NCBI GenBank assembly: GCA_009925805.1
Contig: RFQF01000057.1
Coordinates: forward strand, 1 to 11,131
Source of the DNA: Flavobacteriia bacterium
GTDB lineage: Bacteria; Bacteroidota; Bacteroidia; Flavobacteriales_D; Crocinitomicaceae
Length of the DNA stretch: 11,131 nucleotides
Direction: 5' to 3'
Below the pieces are notes generated by a model. That model saw only the letters and a program-made list of their open reading frames with translations. It was not told the origin of the DNA and did not search any database. Positions 1-6,867 of the stretch are shown here, piece after piece. A program made the position numbers and the translations under genes. Numbering within the stretch: the first letter of the stretch is position 1; each line of letters begins with the position of its first letter.

Positions 1-100
1 TAACTAGCTTATACACGCTACAATCTTGCGCTTATACATCCAAATCGGGTGTATTGAAGCAGGTTTGTTGCGCATGTACGAATATACAAATTTGATGTAA

Positions 101-1219
101 TTAATCCTTTAAACCCGCTCGAAACAACTGCATGCTGATCCCGTCGGCAGCTAACCAGTGGTCTTTTGCCAAGCAATAACTCGCGTCTTGGACATGTATT
201 TTCCCTTGATGGATTAAGGCTTCCAACATACGCCCTTCCTTCGTGCGCAACCCGCCCATGGCTTCCAAACGCGCCATAGGCACGCCCCCTTGCGTGCGGA
301 GTCCGGTAAGCCATAGTTCGTTCCATTGGTTGTCTGCGCTCAGCGTTTCCTCCTCAAACCAATCCTGTTGTTTTAGGTATTGGGCATTGTTTGATACATT
401 CCACCGGCGTTTAGTCTTCCCATCAAACGAATGAGCCCCAGGTCCTATGCCGAGATATGCTTTCCCCTTCCAATAATTACCGTTATGAATGGCCCGCTTA
501 CCGGGTTTAGCATAGTTCGAAACCTCGTAATGTTCGAAACCTCTTGCGCGCAATGCCCGCTCAATGAAATGGTAATGCGCCACCTGTTGCTCATCGTTGA
601 GTTGAGGTTCCTTGCCCGTTGTCACGCGGTGATGCAATAAGGTTTGCGGTTCTTGCGTAAGCGCATAGGCCGAAACATGCGCGATCGGGTATTCATCCAC
701 CAGCGTCAACATGGCCGTTAGATCTGCTTCCGTTTGTTGGGGCACGCCAAAGATAAAATCCACCGAAACCGAAAAAGCATCCTGTTGCAGTAGATTGAGT
801 CCCTTGCAAGTGTCTGCTGCGCGGTGGTTGCGGTTCATCCAGGCCAGGAGCTCATTATTCATCGTTTGCACCCCAATGCTCAGGCGATTGATTCCAAGCG
901 CTTGCCATGCGGCCAGGTTGGTTTCGGTCAGGTCTTCCGGATTCACCTCCAAGGTGATTTCTACCGCTTGGTTTCTTGTGTATTGTTTTGGATCTTCCAG
1001 CAAGGAGCCCAATTCTTCCGGGCTTAATAAGCTGGGAGTTCCCCCACCGAAATATAGGCTTGCTATCGGAGCCGTTATTTCGTGAATTCGGGTCTGAAAT
1101 TCTTGACGAAGTTGGATTATTAGCGCCGTTCGATAAGACGAAAAGGTCGTAGAGAAGTGAAAATCACAATAGGTGCATTTTTTCCTACAGAACGGGATAT
1201 GAATGTAAATCCCGGCCAA
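101..1219 (-). CDS. hemW: HemW-type radical SAM protein (heme chaperone, formerly called coproporphyrinogen III oxidase-like)
   Basis: This 372-aa protein is a cytosolic radical SAM enzyme-like protein. HemW family members bind heme and a [4Fe-4S] cluster and are thought to deliver heme to respiratory proteins; they are often misannotated as oxygen-independent coproporphyrinogen oxidase. The cluster motif C11-x3-C15-x2-C18 is followed by F20, as in the HemW group. The SAM-binding GGGTPS lies at residues 58-63, EVNPE at 91-95 and RLSIGVQ at 112-118. HYEVSNYAKPG and YLGIGPGAHSF occur in the second half, as in this family. The length is normal. The start codon is TTG at 1219-1217: the family's usual N-terminus (MAGIYIHIPFC) begins exactly there, and no ATG or GTG lies nearby in frame. 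It sits 5 nt after the protease stop, so it is probably the last gene of a three-gene operon. The family call is confident; the heme-delivery role is inferred from the family. Confidence 0.95.
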   Translation of the reverse strand: MAGIYIHIPFCRKKCTYCDFHFSTTFSSYRTALIIQLRQEFQTRIHEITAPIASLYFGGGTPSLLSPEELGSLLEDPKQYTRNQAVEITLEVNPEDLTETNLAAWQALGINRLSIGVQTMNNELLAWMNRNHRAADTCKGLNLLQQDAFSVSVDFIFGVPQQTEADLTAMLTLVDEYPIAHVSAYALTQEPQTLLHHRVTTGKEPQLNDEQQVAHYHFIERALRARGFEHYEVSNYAKPGKRAIHNGNYWKGKAYLGIGPGAHSFDGKTKRRWNVSNNAQYLKQQDWFEEETLSADNQWNELWLTGLRTQGGVPMARLEAMGGLRTKEGRMLEALIHQGKIHVQDASYCLAKDHWLAADGISMQLFRAGLKD

Positions 1220-1224
1220 AACGC

Positions 1225-3486
1225 TTAGTTTTTTACTATGCGTAACTGCGCCCTACGACCGTTCTCCAAAGCGCAGCGCACGACATACATGCCGGAATTT
1301 ATTCCTTCCAACGAAATACTGAATTCGGTCAATGCCTGAACGGCAGCAGCGGCAATGGTTTTTCCTTGAAGATCCACCAGTTCGTACGAAAGCACCGGCA
1401 AGGAAGATGACCAGACTACCTCGTGTGTAGCAGGATTCGGGTGTACCATATAGTTCGTTGTTTCCACCGCGTTCAACGCATTGGTGATGCAAAACGTTAG
1501 GGTAGCTTGATTCCCAAAATTGGCATTTGCGGTATCGATTGAAGCCAGCGGGTTGCCCATGGAAGAAATGAGCACACTTCCGCTGCTCTGACACCAAGGG
1601 AGGCCATAAATTCCATCGCCGTACGAGTCGTTTATAATGTATTGATAACATCCGGCATCCAAGCACCACGTTTCCGTTAGGAGTCCGGGAGTGTTGTCCG
1701 AATAGCCGTTCCCGGAATAGAGTGTTAACCCAGCAGCGGTTAAAAGCTCCCAAGAGGTCTCAGACCCATAACAATCTAGGGTTAGGGCAAGGGCTACGGA
1801 TTGTCCGTTCAGCACGGTGTAAAAGGCTCCCGATTGGGTATTGTTCAGGTTGTTTTCGTCCACACCCGTATTCGGGTTGGTAACGCTTACCTGAAACGTG
1901 TGAGCCCCATTGCTTAGGGCTGCAGGGGGTAAGCTTACGGTGGTAGATTGCCATTGAGCTAGGCTTCCGGACCAATTGTAGCTTAGGTTGTTGTTTCCAT
2001 CAAAACCATAGGTAAGCGTGGCAGAAGTCAGCGTTACTGCGCCCCCGTTGGCAAGGGTAACGGTTGGAGTAACCGTATCGCTGCAAAAGGTTCCGCTCAC
2101 GCCCCCAACGGCGGCAACCGCCGGATCTACTTGGACCGGAACACCTCCCGTAGGATCATAGCCGTTCACAAAGGAGGCGTTGGATTGATGTGGATCCAAC
2201 CAGTATTTCAGTTGGTTGGTGCTGTCGCTGTTCTGAGGGTTCCAGGAGTAGCTCATTTTTCCGTATTCGTCGGAAAGGGAGGCTGCCCCACAGGCTGAGG
2301 CCCCACCATGCAATTGACCCACAATGCGATGGTTTTGGTCGAACAACGGCGATCCGGAAGAGCCTCCTTCGGTAACGCCCTCGTCCCAACCGGTTACCCC
2401 CCAATGCGAGTTAGCCGGGCAGGATCCAAAGGTGGTTGAAATAAGGGGGTCGTTTTCGCGGGAAACTTTTTTGATGTCGCCGGCAGGATGATGAATTCCC
2501 ACCGCGGAACTGGGCGTATTTCCTGAATTATCCCAACCGTTAAAGTAGGGGGCAATGGCTGCAGGAACAGTGTTCCCTTGTAATCCCCCGGTAATTTCGA
2601 CCAAGCAAAAGTCGGAGGCGCTAGCGCGCGCACGCAATACGGCACCGCTTAAGGACTGAAAACTCGGTTCTGCGGGTGGATTTGCACAGGTTGGGCTTTG
2701 CCAATTGAAGCGAAAAATCCAGCTTGCGGGGTTACTGTAGCAGTGGTTTGCGGTAAGCACATACGGCTTTCCGTTGTTCAACGTGTTGTTAATTAAGGAT
2801 CCCGAACAAAATCCGTTGCTACCGGATACCAGCATTACAACCCCGTTGCGTTCCTGCTGCCATGCCGCCCCTTGAGGACAATTCACATTAAAATTACAAT
2901 TTCCGGAGCTGCCAAAGGCTTTCTGCATAAACTCTTTAGGGGTTCGGTACCCGTGCGTTACCGTGCTTAGTTGCAAGAACCCTCTCGGGTTTCCTTCAGG
3001 AACAAAGTACTCGAGAATGATTTCATCCCCTGGAATCAATTCCGTACCGAGTTGTTGCTGGTACAGGTGTGCTGCGGTGAATTTGCCTAAAATGAACGAC
3101 TTCTCAGGATTGTACACATACAATTCGTTGCCCTCAGGAATTTCCGTATGGTCAAAGGTTAAATTCAGCGATAGGGCTCCTGGGCTTTGAATGCGAAGCA
3201 ACCACAAGGTTCCTTTGTTTTTCAGAGGAATCCAAACGCCGTGGGAATTGCAATTGAGCGAAGTAGCGTGATTGAATCCAAAACGCCAAGGATGATCTCC
3301 GAGTGAGTCCAAGATTCGGTCCTCTGCCTTCAAGGAGGGGATATCCGGTGTTGGGAAGCCCACCAAAGGAACAGCATTCCAACCTTGTTGAGGAAAATAG
3401 TGGCCGCTGCCGCCGGAACCTTGCCGTTGAGCATAACCGAAGAAGGCAAAAAATAAAAAAGTTGTAAGGATGAATGGGGCTTTCAT
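1225..3486 (-). CDS. Secreted lysyl-endopeptidase-like serine protease with type IX sorting domain
   Basis: This 753-aa exported protease has several parts. Residues 1-19 are a signal peptide (cut expected after YA, before Q20). Residues about 21-189 are a probable propeptide. Residues about 190-440 form a chymotrypsin-fold domain, with H248 (TANHC), D292 (SDFCLVE) and S377 (GGSSGSP) as the apparent triad. The stretch around QLHGG and SDEYGK (391-410) and the start at SGNCNFNVNCP resemble Achromobacter protease I (lysyl endopeptidase). D406 lines up, from memory, with the aspartate that selects lysine there, so cleavage after Lys is predicted. A CARDB-like Ig domain (about 465-560) and a cysteine-containing module with DSYGDGIYG (about 562-668) follow. 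The C-terminus (about 674-753; HPNPA, LVDLQGKTI, SGMYVVR) is a type A Por/type IX sorting domain. It is therefore predicted to cross the outer membrane and be released or anchored at the cell surface. It sits 5 nt from each neighbour. Confidence 0.93.
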   Translation of the reverse strand: MKAPFILTTFLFFAFFGYAQRQGSGGSGHYFPQQGWNAVPLVGFPTPDIPSLKAEDRILDSLGDHPWRFGFNHATSLNCNSHGVWIPLKNKGTLWLLRIQSPGALSLNLTFDHTEIPEGNELYVYNPEKSFILGKFTAAHLYQQQLGTELIPGDEIILEYFVPEGNPRGFLQLSTVTHGYRTPKEFMQKAFGSSGNCNFNVNCPQGAAWQQERNGVVMLVSGSNGFCSGSLINNTLNNGKPYVLTANHCYSNPASWIFRFNWQSPTCANPPAEPSFQSLSGAVLRARASASDFCLVEITGGLQGNTVPAAIAPYFNGWDNSGNTPSSAVGIHHPAGDIKKVSRENDPLISTTFGSCPANSHWGVTGWDEGVTEGGSSGSPLFDQNHRIVGQLHGGASACGAASLSDEYGKMSYSWNPQNSDSTNQLKYWLDPHQSNASFVNGYDPTGGVPVQVDPAVAAVGGVSGTFCSDTVTPTVTLANGGAVTLTSATLTYGFDGNNNLSYNWSGSLAQWQSTTVSLPPAALSNGAHTFQVSVTNPNTGVDENNLNNTQSGAFYTVLNGQSVALALTLDCYGSETSWELLTAAGLTLYSGNGYSDNTPGLLTETWCLDAGCYQYIINDSYGDGIYGLPWCQSSGSVLISSMGNPLASIDTANANFGNQATLTFCITNALNAVETTNYMVHPNPATHEVVWSSSLPVLSYELVDLQGKTIAAAAVQALTEFSISLEGINSGMYVVRCALENGRRAQLRIVKN

Positions 3487-3491
3487 AGGGC

Positions 3492-4121
3492 TTAATGTTT
3501 AGCAGGTGGTGTAACGCGTTTTATTCCACAACCCTTTGGGTCCGTGGTGTTGGGCTTAATTTTTTGGTGGTTTCCATGGGCCTTAATCGCCTGGAACAAG
3601 TAGGGGAGGTCTTGTTTTCGAGATCTGTCCCACGAATTATCGATGGAACCGCTGTAGATTAAGGTTAAATCTTGGTCAAAAAAGAACACATGGGGCGTGG
3701 TTTTGGCGCCAAATGCATCCGCAAGTTCCGAGCGATTATCCAAAAGATAGGGCATAGCGTAGCCCTGTTCTTGGGCGTGCAATTTCATGGCTTCAAAAGA
3801 ATCGGCTTGGTTTCGTTTTCCTTCGTTCGAATTTACTAAAACGAACCCAATATCATTGGCTGCGGCCGCGCGAAACAAAGAATCGTATTGTTTTTCCCAC
3901 CCGGGAAAATCGTCGGAACCCACCACGAAGGGACATGAATTACAGCTAAATACAACAATCAACCCAAGGCTTTTTTTAGCTTGCGCTAAGGTGAGTGGGA
4001 CGTCATCGACGCCTTGTAGCGCTAAATTTTCCAAGGGGGCCTTGTCCTTGAGGGTTAATTGTGCACATAAAGAAAGGGTGCATAAAAAGCTGAGGAAAAG
4101 CGCGGCGGTTTTCATAGTCAT
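3492..4121 (-). CDS. Exported thioredoxin-fold protein (AhpC/TSA-redoxin family)
   Basis: This 209-aa protein has an N-terminal signal peptide (about residues 1-20, cut expected at CA before Q21), so it should act in the periplasm or be a secreted thiol redox protein. The thioredoxin active site is C60-N-S-C63-P64, after the beta strand GLIVVFS. The cis-proline is P143 in AKTTPHVFFFD. NSNEG at about 97-101 and a C-terminal DPKGCGIKR containing C198 are typical of a Bacteroidota/proteobacterial redoxin subgroup of unknown substrate. The first ATG (4121) is used here; a second ATG six bases in (4115) gives a slightly shorter signal peptide and is equally possible. It is the first gene of the minus-strand operon, with a promoter-like TTG-N20-TATTCTTG just upstream. 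Being cotranscribed with a disulfide-rich exported protease, it could help disulfide handling, but that is inference. The fold is clear; the substrate is unknown. Confidence 0.9.
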   Translation of the reverse strand: MTMKTAALFLSFLCTLSLCAQLTLKDKAPLENLALQGVDDVPLTLAQAKKSLGLIVVFSCNSCPFVVGSDDFPGWEKQYDSLFRAAAANDIGFVLVNSNEGKRNQADSFEAMKLHAQEQGYAMPYLLDNRSELADAFGAKTTPHVFFFDQDLTLIYSGSIDNSWDRSRKQDLPYLFQAIKAHGNHQKIKPNTTDPKGCGIKRVTPPAKH

Positions 4122-4132
4122 GGATTATACTA

Positions 4133-4163
4133 CAAGAATAGTTAAAAACTAAAACCTGCGCAA
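4133..4163 (-). promoter_or_regulatory. Putative Bacteroidota-type promoter for the redoxin operon
   Basis: Read on the minus strand, TTG (plus coordinates 4161-4163) is followed after 20 nt by TATTCTTG (4140-4133), which matches TAnnTTTG at all but one defined base. The box ends 11 nt before the ATG at 4121. Order and spacing fit the known TTG/-33 and TAnnTTTG/-7 elements of Bacteroidota sigma-A promoters. Assignment is by pattern only. Confidence 0.5.
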
Positions 4164-4187
4164 TCAAATGCACAAAAAGCGATTCCT

Positions 4188-4195
4188 TATATTTG
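4188..4195 (+). promoter_or_regulatory. Putative -7 box for the uridine kinase gene
   Basis: TATATTTG is a perfect match to the Bacteroidota -7 consensus TAnnTTTG and ends 7 nt before the ATG at 4203. No TTG is found at the expected upstream distance. If the box is used, transcription would start within a few bases of the start codon, giving a leaderless or nearly leaderless mRNA. Confidence 0.5.
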
Positions 4196-4202
4196 CTTAA
4201 GT

Positions 4203-4844
4203 ATGGAGGATAACTTGCCATTGGTGATTGGAATTTGTGGGGGCAGCGGCTCAGGTAAAACGACGTTGATTAAACGCCTGCAGGAGGATCTTTCTGCCGT
4301 CAACCCGGTGATTTTTACCATGGACAATTATTATCATCCCATTGAGCAGCAAGTTCGAGACGCTAACGGAGTGGTGAATTTCGACCTGCCAACGGCCTTG
4401 GATGAGGCGCAGCTGACGCGGGATTTAAAGCAATTGTATTCGGGAAAATCGGTGGAGGTTAAGGAGTATTTTTTCAACACGGTTCCCGAAAAAAACAGCT
4501 TACTTACGCTTAACCCGGCAGAAGTGATCTTAGTAGAAGGACTATTTTTGTTTCATTACCCTGAGGTGCGCAACCTTGTAAATTTCAGCATTTTTGTGGA
4601 TGTGGATTTCAACACCCAACTGGATCGCCGGATGTATCGAGACCAAACGAGCCGAGGCTACAAACATCACGACATTATATATCAGTGGAACAATCATGTT
4701 TTGCCGTGTTACCAGAACTACATTGAACCCTACAAAAACCAAGCGAACGTTGTATTTCGAAACGATCATCGGGCCGAAACAGATTATGTGGAATTAAAAA
4801 CACATATTATGCACTTAATCGAGCAACAGGGCTTACAATGCTAA
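4203..4844 (+). CDS. Uridine kinase family P-loop kinase
   Basis: This 213-aa cytosolic protein belongs to the uridine kinase/phosphoribulokinase-like P-loop family. Members of the uridine kinase branch phosphorylate uridine or cytidine for pyrimidine salvage. The Walker A motif GGSGSGKT is at residues 13-20. D41 in TMDNYYH matches the nucleoside-binding acidic residue region, and NFD (59-61) matches the start of the usual NFDHPxAxD motif, though the H is L62 here. VILVEGLFLF (108-117) is the strand-plus-VEG segment. DRRMYRD (141-147) with R151 G152 is the lid arginine cluster. In classical enzymes the following P-x-Y-x-F-x-x-H-x-R motif binds the nucleoside; here the corresponding KEYFFNTVPEK keeps Y89 but has no histidine. 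Substrate assignment is therefore less secure than the family. The start is ATG at 4203, just after a promoter-like box. ispG follows after 31 nt and may be cotranscribed. Confidence 0.85.
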   Translation: MEDNLPLVIGICGGSGSGKTTLIKRLQEDLSAVNPVIFTMDNYYHPIEQQVRDANGVVNFDLPTALDEAQLTRDLKQLYSGKSVEVKEYFFNTVPEKNSLLTLNPAEVILVEGLFLFHYPEVRNLVNFSIFVDVDFNTQLDRRMYRDQTSRGYKHHDIIYQWNNHVLPCYQNYIEPYKNQANVVFRNDHRAETDYVELKTHIMHLIEQQGLQC

Positions 4845-4875
4845 ACAATCCTAATTCATCCCGTGTTTTTAAGCT

Positions 4876-6786
4876 ATGCAATATTGTAACAACCCCTACC
4901 AACAGCAACGCCTTCAAACCCTGGAGGTTCGAATAGGGTCTTTGGTCTTAGGTGCCGATCATCCCATTCGTGTTCAATCCATGACCACGGCCGACACCAT
5001 GGATACCGAAGCCTCCGTCGAAGAGTCGGTTCGTATGTTAGAAGCAGGGTGCGAATTGGTACGGTTAACGGCACCGAGCAAAAAAGAAGCAGAGAACCTG
5101 AAAGACATCAAAGCGGCGTTGTTAGCAAAAGGGTATACACAACCCTTGGTGGCCGACATTCATTTTACGCCCAATGCAGCAGAAATTGCGGCGCTTCATG
5201 TGGAAAAAGTGCGGGTAAATCCCGGGAACTATGCCGACAAAAAAAAGTTTGAAGAACTCGATTACACCGATGAAAGTTATCAAGAGGAGTTGTTGCGCAT
5301 TGAAGAAAAGTTTACGCCCTTGGTGTTGTTGTGTAAGTCGCTAGGGAGAGCGATGCGTATTGGAACGAATCACGGGTCTCTTTCGGACAGAATTTTAAGC
5401 CGTTATGGCGATACGCCAGAAGGCATGGTCGCATCCGCCTATGAATTTATTGAGGTGTGTGAGAAAAACGGGTATTTTAATCTCGTGATTTCCATGAAAG
5501 CCAGCAATACCTTGGTCATGGTGCAAGCCTACCGTTTATTGGCCGCAGAAATGCTGCAAAGAGGGCGGAACTATCCCTTGCATTTAGGCGTTACCGAGGC
5601 TGGAGACGGTGAAGATGGGCGCATAAAATCCGCGGTGGGTATAGGGTCCTTGTTAGTGGATGGCTTGGGGGATACGGTGCGGGTTTCCTTAACGGAAGCG
5701 CCCGAATACGAAATTCCTGTGGCGCAGAAACTGCTGGAAATCACCCATCAACAACGAATTTCCCCCCTCCCGTTTATCCCGCAAGAATTGCCTTACAATC
5801 CTCGCGCTTTTGAGCGGCGACTTTCCCGCGAAATCGGGGTGCTTGGAGGAGGACAAGTTCCTGGGGTAATAGCGGATTTTTCGAACAAAGAGGCAATTAC
5901 CCCAGCGAATTTATACGCTTGCGGTTATGTTTATTCCCCGGTTCTGGATAAATGGCACATTCAGGAAGCCGCTGCGGATTTTGTGTATATCGGCCACCAA
6001 ACCTTGGATTTTGAACTTCCGGGAACCCTGCGGGTGTTAGTGCATGGGAGCTCTTGGACTCCCACTAACGAGCCATCCTCCACTACCTTTCCAGTGATTG
6101 CATTGAACGATCGAGCGAATTTCCCGAACGACCAAACGTGTTTTTGTGAAACGGACGCCGCGGAGTTGGAAAGCCTCTGGCACCTTTTACGCGAGCAAGA
6201 CGTTCTGGTGTTAAGCGCAAGGCATGATAATCGTGTACAATGGTTTCGTTGGGCATTTATGCTCTTAAAATCGCGGGAGAGGCTGAACCCCGTTATACTA
6301 AAATTAACCTCAGACACCGAAGAGTTAGAGCGGTTTCAACTCGAGGTAGGGGTGTATGCTGGCGCTTTATTCGTGGACGGCTTGGGAGAAGGCCTTTGGA
6401 TACAAGCGCCAAATCAAGCTAAAACAGAGATTAATACCGCGTCCTTCGGGGTGCTTCAGGCGACGCGATTGCGCATTTCAAAAACCGAATATATATCGTG
6501 TCCAGGTTGTGGAAGAACCTTGTTTGATTTGCAGGAAACTACCGCAAAAATTCGGGAACGAACGAGCCATTTGAAGGGTTTGAAAATTGGAATTATGGGA
6601 TGTATTGTCAATGGCCCCGGCGAAATGGCCGATGCCGATTACGGATATGTGGGCTCTGGACCTGGTAAAATTACGTTGTACAAGGAGAAGCAGGTGGTGC
6701 GCAAGAACGTGAATACCGAAGAGGCCGTGGAAGCCCTCATTGACGTGATAAAATCGAACGGGGACTGGTTAGAGCCCAACCGGTAG
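4876..6786 (+). CDS. ispG: 4-hydroxy-3-methylbut-2-enyl diphosphate synthase (IspG/GcpE), long insert-containing type
   Basis: This 636-aa cytosolic iron-sulfur enzyme converts methylerythritol cyclodiphosphate to HMBPP, the penultimate step of the MEP isoprenoid pathway. The N-terminal TIM barrel (about 12-290) starts with VRIGSLVLG and IRVQSMTTADT and includes LVADIHF (91-97), VRVNPGNY (112-119), LHLGVTEAG (236-244) and the GIGSLLVDGLGDTVRVSL segment (255-272). The C-terminal cluster domain has C542 and C545 (CPGCGRT), C576 (GIMGCIVNGPGE) and E583, the expected three cysteines plus glutamate that ligate the [4Fe-4S] cluster. About 240 residues (roughly 293-530) lie between the two halves. 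This is the extra A* domain of the plant, Bacteroidota and Chlamydia form, absent from the roughly 370-aa E. coli enzyme, so it is normal for the lineage. The ATG lies 31 nt after the kinase gene. The call is very secure. Confidence 0.97.
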   Translation: MQYCNNPYQQQRLQTLEVRIGSLVLGADHPIRVQSMTTADTMDTEASVEESVRMLEAGCELVRLTAPSKKEAENLKDIKAALLAKGYTQPLVADIHFTPNAAEIAALHVEKVRVNPGNYADKKKFEELDYTDESYQEELLRIEEKFTPLVLLCKSLGRAMRIGTNHGSLSDRILSRYGDTPEGMVASAYEFIEVCEKNGYFNLVISMKASNTLVMVQAYRLLAAEMLQRGRNYPLHLGVTEAGDGEDGRIKSAVGIGSLLVDGLGDTVRVSLTEAPEYEIPVAQKLLEITHQQRISPLPFIPQELPYNPRAFERRLSREIGVLGGGQVPGVIADFSNKEAITPANLYACGYVYSPVLDKWHIQEAAADFVYIGHQTLDFELPGTLRVLVHGSSWTPTNEPSSTTFPVIALNDRANFPNDQTCFCETDAAELESLWHLLREQDVLVLSARHDNRVQWFRWAFMLLKSRERLNPVILKLTSDTEELERFQLEVGVYAGALFVDGLGEGLWIQAPNQAKTEINTASFGVLQATRLRISKTEYISCPGCGRTLFDLQETTAKIRERTSHLKGLKIGIMGCIVNGPGEMADADYGYVGSGPGKITLYKEKQVVRKNVNTEEAVEALIDVIKSNGDWLEPNR

Positions 6787-6855
6787 ATTGCACTATACAC
6801 ATTGCATCGTGAATTAATCCTGGCGGGTTATCGGCTCCAACATGGAGGATTTTTT

Positions 6856-6863
6856 TACTTTCG
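6856..6863 (+). promoter_or_regulatory. Putative -7 box for the ftsX operon
   Basis: TACTTTCG matches TAnnTTTG except at one position and ends 4 nt before the ATG at 6868. No TTG stands at the expected -33 distance. The 81-nt gap after ispG, the box and the short remaining leader suggest a new transcription unit with a very short 5' end. It also argues against starting ftsX further upstream. Confidence 0.45.
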
Positions 6864-6867
6864 TAGC

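Larger units (their letters stand above)
4122..4202. promoter_or_regulatory. Divergent intergenic promoter region
   Basis: This 81-bp gap separates the minus-strand redoxin-protease-hemW genes from the plus-strand uridine kinase-ispG genes, so promoters are needed in both directions. Each direction has one box close to the Bacteroidota -7 consensus TAnnTTTG, listed separately. No operator-like palindrome stands out. Confidence 0.7.

Noticed and set aside
4..75. A 23-codon minus-strand frame directly after the TATATTCG box at 79-86
   Set aside because: Too short and featureless to call; the box may simply belong to a gene beyond the window edge or be chance.
18..326. A minus-strand open frame of about 100 codons overlapping the 3' end of hemW
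   Set aside because: It lies in another frame over a secure gene; its product is Arg-rich with no recognisable motif. Treated as a shadow.
5748..6465. The extra region inside ispG as a possible fused second enzyme or inserted element
   Set aside because: Long IspG with this central domain is normal in Bacteroidota, plants and Chlamydia; reading frame and codon use continue unbroken.
6802..6867. Upstream extension of ftsX from a TTG codon
   Set aside because: The added 22 residues match nothing in FtsX, and the region holds a promoter-like box; the ATG at 6868 is used.
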